Of a stretch of 64,000 nt of DNA, positions 20,701 through 28,404 are shown in pieces. Numbering within the stretch: the stretch's first letter is position 1; each line of letters opens with the position of its first letter. Position numbers and translations under genes: made by a program. Origin of the DNA: Candidatus Syntrophosphaera thermopropionivorans (lineage in GTDB: Bacteria; Cloacimonadota; Cloacimonadia; Cloacimonadales; Cloacimonadaceae). Under the pieces are notes generated by a model. It was not told where the DNA came from, searched no databases, and worked only from the letters and a program-made list of their open reading frames with translations. The DNA lies in the NCBI RefSeq assembly GCF_004353895.1, contig NZ_SMOG01000003.1, forward strand, positions 37,975 through 101,974. Direction: 5' to 3'.

Positions 20701-20813
20701 TAAATCAAAGGATGATAACCTTCCAGATAGATGCGAGGTTGGGGTTGTTCTTTAGCAAAAGCCAGAATGATAATTGTCAGGATTATGAAAGTGAGACAAA
20801 AACGCTTTAACAT
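14715..20813 (-). CDS. sprA: SprA-like outer-membrane translocon of type IX secretion
   Basis: A ~2030-residue outer-membrane protein of the SprA/Sov family, the giant beta-barrel channel through which type IX cargo leaves the cell. After a signal peptide (residues ~1-20) the conserved N-terminal SprA module is clear: repeated amphipathic strands, then a GNIALSLPGSRYI...GLFGI segment near residues 245-265. Later parts keep the alternating strand pattern and end in a short C-terminal strand (GIWIELNL). Asp-rich EF-hand-like stretches occur near 930-1000, and an unusual Lys/Glu/Asp-rich insertion spans about 1640-1725. The length fits the family (2000-2500). The first ATG at 20813 is used; a TTG one codon earlier is possible. 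The gene starts 4 bp after the coaX stop. The sorting-domain proteins in this window are its natural cargo. Confidence 0.9.
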   Translation of the reverse strand: MLKRFCLTFIILTIIILAFAKEQPQPRIYLEGYHPLIYNKVDVYKLYKGLNYIKSQPYWIREFEPDTKEQINYPEEKVIIHTKIDDFDLVPPRILSFDTYFANLQEKAFYKSMLSLYLTQAQQTTVTKTGMIKEFSIDLPSIAVPKAVQKVLGSSAGRLNIDGTEKISMEVGSTKRKNVAIYETNTASQLDIKMRQDTNLRLTGTIGEKIGVNLKYNSNQDQQFFDPDNINIKYTGTEDELFQTIEGGNIALSLPGSRYISYSAASQGLFGITSKLKYKNLDLTFIASTEEGQKNTQHYVGTSQADSTIFRSRDYAPRTMYYLANPYDVYELYTQADVSSNVPAGWVNNAVKTDPTGAWIIKNPNLLPANGTVRLFIDDGNANNNVAAAIGDTIFFSPTNYYVPYYDELIEGTDFITDYSAGIIRINSNVDRRATIAVKYTQKDGIPVPANSEAQDGILHVKVLRRRNQEYDPHDPNNVWHYQMRNVYDMHKNNIKSDGFTLDIYTLNVDLTRNYLVPDSLATSYITTYTDYLRMDSNGDGLINGDDNTVNLSTGLITIPFIQPFDPLGDGIIYTDEGESINYLDISFYMSVKGKIGREYVDLSQGGILKGSVSVKVNGIKQKENVDYLVDYDFGRITFLTSAGKDPDAKIEIDYEYRSTFDISSKTLTGVRADWNLTDWAKLGGTFIYRSENVADRRPRIGNENIEMYMTDIDGSLTVKPTFITRMLNALPLINTTADSRITLSGEIAYTIPNIYGDPHGKKNEAYIDDMEAIIDSYPLGVTIGSWSMASKPWNTSLAKGRTIWYNPKNIHREQVEDPATLTDREKKESVTALAIKVFPANLGIEGSEVWSWGGVMKYLGNQLDFSQKKYIELMVKIDRKANDPVAHPILRIDLGDINEDFYTEYGGLNVLNTEDKNHDGVLTLEEDTGLDGIPDGHPGDDPNDHADNSIDQFGDYPFINGTEGNKVLDTEDLNNDGVLNTLDRYFSYSISLTDSQYLESENEYGWRLYRIPLTDPLVYEIVNNAPSGAAPTLKKISYGRIVIETDQPVKVLLYDINVVGNKWEDFYVRDINGYIVPDNIINTYNISYLSGIVNNQRNSAHYTSPPGTYYIEERRESSESALSLDIQNLQPGQQVLLRQRLFEPYSLLSYNKIKFWVYPELSSSSPINPDSLDIIFRIGADSLNFYQVRERIHVVNYLPKMNRNYWTQFTYELQDFTKLKEMFPDVNSGEYREDNKIYSFKGTPTLTNVRDIYLGLYVPDDLTIPQPYNGTIYFNDMRVAEPYEDIGVAKRLSLNSAFADVITLDIDYEDKSENFNTIIQRGRTNTFTSTKTLNIMNKFFLNKLFPNAWGLDIPLSLSRNYNLGIPRFLANSDLLYDNILDPVEKDRQRTENLVYAADFGFSQRTAPKSPFLFYTIYRTSISGRIEKSYRYTPTTVDTTFNWRGTLNYNLGIPSDKVSFILFKNYRIGWFPSTFNNSFTLSSSEPQSYNWEKREGVYDWYPRTQTVPTKTFTSDNNISWGLTSDISLSARINTERDLKQKIYWQDINIGKMTRYVQDLGLNYNPNYLRNYINLTASASARYSDSQRKYFQNTDEGQITMYQSDGNSNRTIRTNLTLLNSSLLSSWAVNLSSSHSRKEGMKKQDEIKDSDKEPKSPSDEDKKKKEEEWKKQQEEAEKYGDSGKGYENGFKEEIYFGKEDIPTEEPGFKDNNDLTQPPKDKDKDKGKEETYFPVTLLNLFSKVKNITMTYQNSYIQSYSRKDDRPPFLFQLGLPHTTPAGYLDSVSDDNTISIGSGITFSRNFDSIISYSYSLQKNRANASNQTEVITFPDLTLSFINFENWFGMNKFLSGARLNTGLQYTTRATGDLDWIEPKQESVSLALNPLVGFTGTFFRKVNTNISYSITSGTNTTDMDTYDIVKTNLTHAVNGNISYSFTQGKGFTVPFTHKKIHINNELVSSLSILYEKNYDKTKGRESSQVDRDYTHFAISPSATYQFNPDIRGGLTGTWDQSSDNKRDTGVRTFSLGIWIELNL

Positions 20814-20817
20814 CAAA

Positions 20818-21606
20818 TTAATGACGGATGGTCTTGTAAGCCAAATAAAAACCGTCTAAGGTAATGGTTTTATCTACAATATCAACAGAAGGAACCAACG
20901 GATAGACTAAATCAGCAATTCCACCGGTCAATATAGTAACAATTTTTTGACAATCAGTATGGTGCGTCTTAATCTGTTGAATATAGCATTCCAACATATA
21001 AGCATGACCATTAACTATTCCTGAAAGCAAAGCATCACGTGTGTTTGTTCCTAACAGAACAGAGGGAGGAACTATTTCAATTTGAGAAAGTAGAGCTGCT
21101 CTTTCAAATAGGGCATCTGCACTTACTTTTAATCCTGGAGCAATAGCAGTTCCTTCAAAGCTTCCTTCTTTAGTTATAAATTGGATAGTAGTAGCAGTTC
21201 CCAGGTCAATAATGATACAATCCGAATCATATTTTTTTAATGCCCCAAAAGCATTTGCTATTAAATCAGCACCAATGAATGAGGGATCATCCACTTTATA
21301 ACTAATACCCAGCGGACTGAGTGCATTAATCTCCCAGACCTCAGCACTAAAGTATTTTTGAAATAGATGCATCCAGATACGCATCAGTTCTGGAACTACA
21401 GAACCAATGACAATACTATTAATATTATTAAGGGATTCAGTATTCAGAAGGGGAATGAGCAAACTGAAATATTCATCAGCAGTACGATGTGCAGAACTGT
21501 AAAAACGTGCAAATCGTACCATTTCATCCTGCTGGTATATACCACAGGTTATGTTCGTATTTCCAATGTCCACCACCAGCGTAGTGGTTTCAGAATATTT
21601 CTCCAT
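20818..21606 (-). CDS. coaX: Type III pantothenate kinase
   Basis: It catalyses ATP-dependent phosphorylation of pantothenate, the first step of CoA synthesis, in the cytoplasm. The 262-residue product shows the CoaX (ASKHA fold) hallmarks: DIGNTN near residue 13, the Arg/Thr-rich HRTADEY, IGSVVP, GADLIANAFGA, IDLGTATT and the C-terminal ILTGG. The length matches the family (~255). The ATG at 21606 is preferred because the protein then starts a few residues before DIGNT; a GTG four codons upstream (21618) is the alternative. Neither has a strong SD. A TTGACA box lies at 21699-21694. The gene is followed after 4 bp by sprA. Confidence 0.93.
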   Translation of the reverse strand: MEKYSETTTLVVDIGNTNITCGIYQQDEMVRFARFYSSAHRTADEYFSLLIPLLNTESLNNINSIVIGSVVPELMRIWMHLFQKYFSAEVWEINALSPLGISYKVDDPSFIGADLIANAFGALKKYDSDCIIIDLGTATTIQFITKEGSFEGTAIAPGLKVSADALFERAALLSQIEIVPPSVLLGTNTRDALLSGIVNGHAYMLECYIQQIKTHHTDCQKIVTILTGGIADLVYPLVPSVDIVDKTITLDGFYLAYKTIRH

Positions 21607-21734
21607 ATTAATAACCACACAAAGAGTATTTTGGAAATATAAAAAACATAGCCTATATCAAATTAATGGCTACAATTGCTTAAAGAAGATTTGTGTCAAT
21701 ATAATTCCTGCTCCTGTATAGAAGAAATGCAACG

Positions 21735-22619
21735 CTATTTAAAACCAAGTTCTTTCAAATCAGAAGGTTTTTTGCGCCATTTAGGTTTAACTTTAACCCA
21801 GAGATGAACCATAACTGGAACGCCCATAAAATTCGTAAGTTGTTGTTCGGCATAATCTCTAATCTTTGCCAGACCAGCTCCATTTTTCCCTATGATAATA
21901 GGTTTTTGACTTTCTCGTTCCAGCCAAATCACGGCATCAATATGGATTTTGTCATCTAATTCTTTAAATTTTTCTACCAGAACAGCAGTGGAATAGGGTA
22001 TTTCTTGACTAAAATAATTAAAGATTGCTTCCCGGATAAATTCTTGAGCGAAAAACCGCATAGGTAAATCTGATAGCTGTTCTTCACTGTAATAAGGAGG
22101 ATGATAGGGAATAAATTGTAGCATAGCCTCCATCAGTTCAGGAACTCCATCACCTCTGGTAGCAGAGATAAAAAAAGCTTTAGAACAGGATTCTGGTAAT
22201 TGATTGATAAAGAACTCACGGGAATAATCCTTTTGTAAATCTATCTTATTAAAGACAGCAATTTGTGGTATAGGGATATTTTTAAGAAGCTCCAACACTT
22301 CTAAATCATAATCCGTTGGAAAGCTGATAATATCACTCATAAACAGGATTAAATCTACATCTTTATATGATTCTGACCATAAATCCTGCATTTTCTCTTG
22401 CAATTTATATCGTGGTTTGAGATAGCCAGGAGTGTCAATAAAGACAATCTGACAATCATCCCGGTTTAAAATTCCTTTAATATTATAACGAGTGGTTTGT
22501 GGTTTTGGAGAAGTAATGGAAAGTTTTTCACCTATCAGGCGATTCATAAGAGTAGATTTACCAGTGTTGGGTTTACCTAAAATGGTAACAAAACCGCTAC
22601 GAAATTGAGGATTGTCCAT
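21735..22619 (-). CDS. era: GTPase Era
   Basis: An essential GTPase that binds 16S rRNA and helps 30S subunit maturation. The 294-residue protein has G1 GKPNTGKS (15-22), a G2 region around PQTTR, G3 DTPG, G4 NKID and G5 SATRG. The C-terminal KH domain (~200-285) has its GKNGAGL loop. Length and order are standard. No SD is seen before the ATG; the upstream hairpin at 22633-22658 ends 14 bp before it. The gene stands alone between rocD and coaX, all on the minus strand. Confidence 0.95.
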   Translation of the reverse strand: MDNPQFRSGFVTILGKPNTGKSTLMNRLIGEKLSITSPKPQTTRYNIKGILNRDDCQIVFIDTPGYLKPRYKLQEKMQDLWSESYKDVDLILFMSDIISFPTDYDLEVLELLKNIPIPQIAVFNKIDLQKDYSREFFINQLPESCSKAFFISATRGDGVPELMEAMLQFIPYHPPYYSEEQLSDLPMRFFAQEFIREAIFNYFSQEIPYSTAVLVEKFKELDDKIHIDAVIWLERESQKPIIIGKNGAGLAKIRDYAEQQLTNFMGVPVMVHLWVKVKPKWRKKPSDLKELGFK

Positions 22620-22632
22620 AAAAGGAAAATAG

Positions 22633-22658
22633 GAGGACAGATTTATCCATCCGTCCTC
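22633..22658 (-). terminator. Hairpin between rocD and era
   Basis: The inverted repeat GAGGAC (22633-22638) / GTCCTC (22653-22658) extends inward with partial pairing. On the minus strand it is followed by CTATTTTCCTTTT, a broken U-tract, so it may terminate rocD transcripts just before era. Confidence 0.5.
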
Positions 22659-22679
22659 ATTAATTTAGTTTTCAATAGG

Positions 22680-23921
22680 TTATATCTCATTAAACACATT
22701 TTTAATAATTTCTGTTACTTCCATCAACTGGTCTTCTGTAATAACCAAAGGAGGTGCAAGTCTTATAATATGACGATGAGTTGGTTTGCAGAGCACACCC
22801 TTTTCTTTCAATTTAAGACAAATATCCCAGGCTTCATAGCTATTCTTCGGTTCAACCACAATAGCATTTAATAAGCCTTTACCCCGTACTAATTTTAGCA
22901 TAGGGTGCTGAATGTCCCTTAGTGCAGTGCGGAATTTTTCACCCAACACAAAAGAACGCTGCGCCAGATTCTCCTCCTGCACCACTTCTAAAGAAGCTTT
23001 GGCTACGGCACAAGCTAAAGGATAACCACCAAAGGTTGAGCCATGCTGACCTGGTTTTATAACCAGCATTATATCCCTGTCTGCAAGCACAGCAGAAACG
23101 GGAATAACACCACCACCAAGTGCTTTACCTAAAACCAGAATATCCGGTCTAACTTCTTCATAGTCGCATGCTAATAGTTTCCCTGTCCTGCCCAGTCCTG
23201 TTTGAATTTCATCTGCAACAAACAGGACATTATGAACCTTACAAAGTTCATAGCAAGCTTTGAGATATCCATCTTCAGGAACTATAACACCGGCTTCTCC
23301 TTGAATAGGCTCAATGATAAAAGCTGCTACATTTTCTCCATACTTTTCCAGACAATTCTTCAAAGCATCCACATCATTATAAGGTATCTTCAATATACCA
23401 GGTAGATAGGGTCCATATCCTTCATAACAATCAGGGTCAGTTGAGGCAGAAACCATTGTCATAGTCCGGCCATGAAAATTATTTTCCGCAAAGATTACCA
23501 GAGCGCTATTTTTCTCCACGCCCTTAACCTCATAAGCCCATTTCCGTGCCAGTTTGAAAGCTGTTTCCACTCCCTCAGCTCCAGAATTCATAGGTAATAC
23601 CATATCATAACCAAAGTATTCGGTGATATATTTTTCAAATTCACCCAATTTGTTATTATAAAAAGCACGAGAAGTAAGAGTTAGGGTTTTAGCCTGCTCA
23701 ATTAAAGCATTGATTATCTTAGGATGGCAGTGTCCTTGATTAACTGCAGAATAAGCAGAAAGGAAATCGTAGTATCTATTCCCTTCGGGGTCCCAGACAA
23801 AGACTCCTTCTCCTTTTGCCAGCACTACTGGTAGAGGGTGATAATTATGAGCTCCATATTTCTCTTCCAGTTCCATAGCTTCATTTGAACTGATAGTGCC
23901 ATACACGAGATTGTTGGACAT
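22680..23921 (-). CDS. rocD: Ornithine aminotransferase
   Basis: A PLP-dependent class III aminotransferase (ornithine:2-oxo-acid), converting ornithine to glutamate-5-semialdehyde for arginine/ornithine catabolism or proline synthesis. The 413-residue protein opens with the OAT signature [12 protein letters not shown] and keeps [51 protein letters not shown] and the PLP lysine in LGKALGGG. The ATG at 23921 has an ideal AGGAG six bases upstream (23932-23928). A longer reading from 23966 lacks an SD and adds 15 residues not typical of the family. A TTGACA box lies at 23988-23983. It fits an amino-acid-fermenting lifestyle. Confidence 0.93.
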   Translation of the reverse strand: MSNNLVYGTISSNEAMELEEKYGAHNYHPLPVVLAKGEGVFVWDPEGNRYYDFLSAYSAVNQGHCHPKIINALIEQAKTLTLTSRAFYNNKLGEFEKYITEYFGYDMVLPMNSGAEGVETAFKLARKWAYEVKGVEKNSALVIFAENNFHGRTMTMVSASTDPDCYEGYGPYLPGILKIPYNDVDALKNCLEKYGENVAAFIIEPIQGEAGVIVPEDGYLKACYELCKVHNVLFVADEIQTGLGRTGKLLACDYEEVRPDILVLGKALGGGVIPVSAVLADRDIMLVIKPGQHGSTFGGYPLACAVAKASLEVVQEENLAQRSFVLGEKFRTALRDIQHPMLKLVRGKGLLNAIVVEPKNSYEAWDICLKLKEKGVLCKPTHRHIIRLAPPLVITEDQLMEVTEIIKNVFNEI

Positions 23922-24109
23922 TTTATTCTCCTGTTTTATTTGATTTTCTTTCAAAAGCCACCTCATTAGTTCAAGTGCCCTGTGTCAAGGACATTCTTAT
24001 CTTGGTGCAAGGTTAAAAGCTTTTATATAAACGATTCTGACTATGAAAGTAGCTCATTAATATGTTTTAGAGTATCATTGAGAGGTTATCAATCGCTTTC
24101 TACCTAAAA

Positions 24110-25432
24110 TTACACACGACCTATAGAATAATATTTAAAACCAAGCTCTTTCATCATCTTGGGCTCGTATTGATTTCTACCGTCAAATATAATGGGTTGA
24201 CGAAGAGTTGCTTTAATCTTTTCAAAATCAGGATAACGGAATTGATGCCACTCAGTTAAAAGCAACATTGCATCAGCATCTTTAAGTGCATCATATTCAT
24301 CCGTGGCAAAGTGTATCTTGGGTTGAGAACCGAAAATCCGCTTTGCCTCATTCATTGCAGCTGGATCATAAGCTTGAATATTAGCTCCAGCATCCACTAA
24401 TGCATTTATAATAGTAATAGAAGGAGCTTCTCTCATATCATCAGTTTTAGGTTTAAAAGATAAACCCCAGATAGCAAAAGTAAGCCCTTGAAGATTTTCT
24501 CCAAAATGACTCTTAACTTTATCCACCAGAACCATTTTCTGTTCTTTATTAATCTCTTCTACCGCTTCTAATAATTGAGGATTCAGATTATTTTCTTGAA
24601 ACATATGAATTAGAGCTTTCACATCCTTGGGAAAACAGGAACCACCATAACCCACACCTGGATATATAAATTTATAACCAATGCGACTATCCGAACCGAT
24701 ACCAATCCTGACTTCGGAAATATCTGCCCCAGTCGCTTCACATAAATGAGAAAGCTCATTTATAAAGGATATCTTTGTTGCCAGCATAGCATTAGCAGCA
24801 TATTTGGTCATTTCTGCTGAACGCGTGCTCATAATTATGATACGTTCATTAACCTTATTGAAAGATAGATATAGTTCTCGTAAAACTTCTGCCGCACGAG
24901 GATTGTCTGCACCAATAATAATTCTATCTGGGCGCATAAAATCTTCAATGGCTGCACCTTCTTTTAAAAACTCAGGATTAGATACCACATCAAAATCTAT
25001 ATCTACACCTCTATCTTGCAATATTTCCTTAACCGTTTTTCTAACTAAATCTGCTGTGCCTACAGGAACGGTAGACTTATCTACAATTATCTTATAATCC
25101 TGCATATAGCGTGCAATATCTCTTGCCACTGCCAACACATATTGAAGGTCTGCTGAACCATCTTCATCAGGAGGTGTTCCTACGGCAATAAATATAATTT
25201 GAGAAGATTGAACTGCTTCAGCAATATCGGTGGTAAAGCTCAACCTTCCGTCTCTTGCATTATGTTCTACGAGCTCCTGTAATCCAGGTTCATAGATAGG
25301 TACGATATTATTTTTTAGCATTTCAATCTTTCTCGGATCATTATCAACGCATATTACCCTGTTTCCCATCTCCGCAAAACAAGTGCCACTAACCAAACCT
25401 ACATATCCGCTGCCAACCATTGCTATATTCAT
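24110..25432 (-). CDS. ugd: UDP-glucose 6-dehydrogenase
   Basis: It oxidises UDP-glucose to UDP-glucuronate with two NAD+, supplying acidic sugars for surface polysaccharides. The 440-residue protein has the N-terminal Rossmann motif [10 protein letters not shown], the substrate region [12 protein letters not shown], the catalytic Cys in [10 protein letters not shown], and a C-terminal UDP-binding domain ([13 protein letters not shown]). Length and motifs are standard. It overlaps the upstream epimerase gene by 4 bp, so the two are co-translated, and it is the last gene of the run that begins with rpsO. Confidence 0.95.
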   Translation of the reverse strand: MNIAMVGSGYVGLVSGTCFAEMGNRVICVDNDPRKIEMLKNNIVPIYEPGLQELVEHNARDGRLSFTTDIAEAVQSSQIIFIAVGTPPDEDGSADLQYVLAVARDIARYMQDYKIIVDKSTVPVGTADLVRKTVKEILQDRGVDIDFDVVSNPEFLKEGAAIEDFMRPDRIIIGADNPRAAEVLRELYLSFNKVNERIIIMSTRSAEMTKYAANAMLATKISFINELSHLCEATGADISEVRIGIGSDSRIGYKFIYPGVGYGGSCFPKDVKALIHMFQENNLNPQLLEAVEEINKEQKMVLVDKVKSHFGENLQGLTFAIWGLSFKPKTDDMREAPSITIINALVDAGANIQAYDPAAMNEAKRIFGSQPKIHFATDEYDALKDADAMLLLTEWHQFRYPDFEKIKATLRQPIIFDGRNQYEPKMMKELGFKYYSIGRV

Positions 25433-26376
25433 TTCAAAGACTCCTTATTCTTAAAAAACTCTATGGTTTCTCTAATGCCCGCATCAAGAGTATAAAGAGG
25501 GCTCCAGCCTAATTCCTTAAAGGCTTTGGAGCAATCTAAAAGTGACCGTCGTAAATCTCCCTTTCTGGGAGGACCTGGTATTGGTCTGAGGTCCGTACCT
25601 AATTGCCAGGCTATAGTTCTATAAAGAAATGAAGTGGTAGTTTCCTGTCCTGTTCCAATATTGAAGACATCATTATCTCCTTTATCCAGTGCTGCAACAT
25701 TAGCTCTAACCACATCTTTAACATATACATAATCTCTAATCATACCTTCTGGTTCATCAGGATAAGCATAAAGCATAGGAGCTTGGTTATGGAGCAGTTT
25801 TTCTATAAAAATTGAGACCACTCCAGCTTCGCTTTGTGCTACCTGTCGGGGTCCATACACATTGGCATAACGCAGTATGGTATAGGTTAAGTTATATTGA
25901 TATTGATAAAAGCGGACATAATATTCGCTGGTCAATTTATGAATAGCATATATGGATAAAGGATTCAAAGGACAGTTTTCAGAAGCAGGATATTCTTCCG
26001 CTTCGCCATAGATAGCTCCACCGGAAGAAATTAAAATAACCTTTCTAACACCGTACTTTACAGAACATTGGAGAACATTTAAGAATCCTTTTAAATTGAT
26101 TTCAGCATCATTAATGGGATTTTCAATGGAATAAGGAACACTTATCTGGGCAGCATGATGATTTACGACATCAGGTTTTTCTCTGGCAAATATCTCTTCC
26201 AGAGCAGGAGAACAGATATTTAACTGATAAAATTTCACCCGTGAATCAAGATTTTCTAAGGACCCGGATGAAAGGTCATCCACCACCACTACCTCATATC
26301 CATCAGCCAGATAGGCATCAGCGACATTGGAGCCTATAAATCCTGCTCCACCTGTTATTAATATCTTCCTTTTCAT
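25429..26376 (-). CDS. NAD-dependent nucleotide-sugar epimerase (GalE-like extended SDR)
   Basis: A 315-residue extended short-chain dehydrogenase with the glycine-rich NAD loop [10 protein letters not shown] (8-17), [15 protein letters not shown], a serine strand ISSGGAIYG, catalytic YxxxK (YAIHK) and [10 protein letters not shown]. This is the UDP-glucose 4-epimerase/UDP-glucuronate epimerase branch. Next to ugd, either UDP-glucose or UDP-glucuronate is a plausible substrate, and sequence alone does not decide. It overlaps ugd (4 bp) and the NusG-like gene (4 bp), so the three form a tight cassette. Confidence 0.9.
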   Translation of the reverse strand: MKRKILITGGAGFIGSNVADAYLADGYEVVVVDDLSSGSLENLDSRVKFYQLNICSPALEEIFAREKPDVVNHHAAQISVPYSIENPINDAEINLKGFLNVLQCSVKYGVRKVILISSGGAIYGEAEEYPASENCPLNPLSIYAIHKLTSEYYVRFYQYQYNLTYTILRYANVYGPRQVAQSEAGVVSIFIEKLLHNQAPMLYAYPDEPEGMIRDYVYVKDVVRANVAALDKGDNDVFNIGTGQETTTSFLYRTIAWQLGTDLRPIPGPPRKGDLRRSLLDCSKAFKELGWSPLYTLDAGIRETIEFFKNKESLK

Positions 26377-26948
26377 TCTTCTTCTTCTACAATTTCATAA
26401 TCACCTATAATTTTAATATCACGAGGATCAACTTTAACCGAGACCGCTTGATGGAGAATGTTCACTTGAAGATGAACCTCTTCCAATTTTTTATGACTTT
26501 CAACTATTCCACTCACACCCTTAAGAGGTCCATTTATTACCTCTACCATCAGTCCTTCTGAAAGCCACATAGCTTCTCTCATCTCTATCCTACGATTACG
26601 AGTTAACCATATATTTCTCAGTTCATCCACCAGTTCTTTCTGAGAGGGAACATTTATGTAGGAGACAATATAACCAGAATAGAGAAGTTCTCTTTTCGTG
26701 TAAAAATTAATAATAGTAAAGAGATAACCGTGAAAAATAGGTTTAGTAAAAGTCACTTTTCTTCTTTGATAGATACGACTGCTTTCAGTGAGCGGTAAAT
26801 AGTAGGATATATTATGTTTTAGGGCATATTCAGCCAATTTCTTTTCACACCTCGGTTTAGTGTGAATCACTGACCAGAAATGATTCTCAGGTGCTAATTC
26901 TATCTTCCCAAAAAGCTCTTCTATCTCAACTGGTTTATGAGTGGACAT
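26373..26948 (-). CDS. NusG paralogue (RfaH/UpxY/LoaP-type antiterminator)
   Basis: A 191-residue protein. The N-terminal NGN domain begins at FWSVIHTKPRCEKKLAEYA (~24-42) and continues with YYLPL and a PIFHGYLF strand. A short C-terminal KOW region follows (GPLKGVSGIVES, ~140-151). Such specialised NusG paralogues bind RNA polymerase and let it read through long polysaccharide operons. The gene lies directly before, and overlaps by 4 bp, an epimerase and ugd, which supports that role. It could still be a second general NusG, but housekeeping nusG normally sits with rplK/secE, not here. Confidence 0.85.
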   Translation of the reverse strand: MSTHKPVEIEELFGKIELAPENHFWSVIHTKPRCEKKLAEYALKHNISYYLPLTESSRIYQRRKVTFTKPIFHGYLFTIINFYTKRELLYSGYIVSYINVPSQKELVDELRNIWLTRNRRIEMREAMWLSEGLMVEVINGPLKGVSGIVESHKKLEEVHLQVNILHQAVSVKVDPRDIKIIGDYEIVEEEE

Positions 26949-26953
26949 AAAGC

Positions 26954-28369
26954 TTAATATCTATAATGCTCAGGCTTATAGGGTCCGGAAATGGGGACAT
27001 TTATATATTCAGCTTGCTGACGTGTTAGATGAGTGAGCACAACCCCTAATTTATCCAGATGTAATCTTGCTACTTCCTCATCCAGTATCTTAGGAAGAGT
27101 ATAAACTCCAATCTCATAATTATTTTGCCACAAATCTATCTGCGCTAAGACTTGATTGGTAAAGGAACAACTCATAACAAAGGAAGGATGTCCAGTAGCA
27201 TTACCAAGATTGACTAATCTGCCTTCTGAAAGTAGGATAATATATTTTCCATTAGGCAGATAAATCTTATCCACTTGAGGTTTGATGTTTTCGCGCTTGA
27301 TGCCTTCTAATTCATATAACTTTTGCACCTGAATCTCATTGTCAAAATGGCCAATATTGCAAACAATTGCCCCTTCTTTCATTCGGAGAATATGGTCTAC
27401 TCTAATCACATCACAATTTCCGGTAGCAGTTACAAAAATATCTGCATAATCCGCCATATAATCCACTGTATTCACTTCAAAACCTTCCATAGCAGCTTGT
27501 AAGGCACAAATTGGGTCTATTTCGCTAACCACCACGCGAGCACCAAAGCCACGCATAGACTTGGCACAACCTTTTCCCACATCACCATAACCACATACCA
27601 TTACCACTTTCCCTGCAATCATTATATCAGTTCCACGCTTGATTCCATCTGCCAGAGATTCTCTACAGCCATAAAGATTATCAAACTTGGATTTTGTTAC
27701 CGAATCATTGACATTAATAGCAGGAAATAGCAATTCCTGATTAGCGAGTTTCTGATACAATCTATTAACTCCGGTGGTAGTTTCTTCACTCACTCCCTTC
27801 AATCTTTTAACTATACGATGCCATTTCTCAGGATCAGATTGCAAACCGGAAATGAGAAGTTCTTGAACTATCCTCATTTCATAAGAATTTGCATCAATCT
27901 CCGGAAGCTTGCCCGTAGCATAATATTGTTCTTCCAGTCTGTATCCTTCATGAACCATAAGAGTAGCATCACCACCATCATCAACAATCAGGTCGGGACC
28001 TCCATCTTGCCAGGTTAAAGCATTCCAGGTGCATTGCCAGTAATCTTCCAGAGTTTCACCCTTCCAAGCAAAAACAGGAATACCTCTTGCTGCTATAGCT
28101 GCTGCTGCATGGTCCTGTGTGGAAAATATATTGCAACTTGCCCAACGAACCTGAGCTCCAAGCTCAATCAGAGTCTCTATTAATACAGCTGTCTGGACAG
28201 TCATATGCAGACTTCCAGTAATTCGTGCCCCTTGCAAAGGTTTTGTTTCAGCATATTTAGACCTGATAGCCATCAAACCTGGCATTTCCGCTTCAGCTAA
28301 AATTATCTCTCTTCTGCCAAAATCAGCAAGTGATATATCTGCTACTTTATATTCCATTTTAGTCTCCAT
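26954..28369 (-). CDS. ahcY: Adenosylhomocysteinase
   Basis: It reversibly hydrolyses S-adenosylhomocysteine to adenosine and homocysteine, clearing the product of methyltransferases. The 471-residue protein keeps [13 protein letters not shown], the [10 protein letters not shown] region, [13 protein letters not shown], the NAD loop [19 protein letters not shown], and the C-terminal lid residues ([19 protein letters not shown]). Two starts are close together: ATG at 28369 (AAGGA upstream) and ATG at 28357 (GGAG upstream); the first is used. It lies 35 bp after pnp and 5 bp before the NusG-like gene, an unusual place between RNA decay and polysaccharide genes. Confidence 0.95.
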   Translation of the reverse strand: METKMEYKVADISLADFGRREIILAEAEMPGLMAIRSKYAETKPLQGARITGSLHMTVQTAVLIETLIELGAQVRWASCNIFSTQDHAAAAIAARGIPVFAWKGETLEDYWQCTWNALTWQDGGPDLIVDDGGDATLMVHEGYRLEEQYYATGKLPEIDANSYEMRIVQELLISGLQSDPEKWHRIVKRLKGVSEETTTGVNRLYQKLANQELLFPAINVNDSVTKSKFDNLYGCRESLADGIKRGTDIMIAGKVVMVCGYGDVGKGCAKSMRGFGARVVVSEIDPICALQAAMEGFEVNTVDYMADYADIFVTATGNCDVIRVDHILRMKEGAIVCNIGHFDNEIQVQKLYELEGIKRENIKPQVDKIYLPNGKYIILLSEGRLVNLGNATGHPSFVMSCSFTNQVLAQIDLWQNNYEIGVYTLPKILDEEVARLHLDKLGVVLTHLTRQQAEYINVPISGPYKPEHYRY

Positions 28370-28404
28370 AAAATCCTTTATAGTTTAGAGAAGAACGATA
28401 TCAT

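Noticed and set aside
20818..21618. Longer CoaX starting at GTG 21618
   Set aside because: The ATG four codons later places the DIGNTN loop at the family's usual position, and the GTG has no SD.
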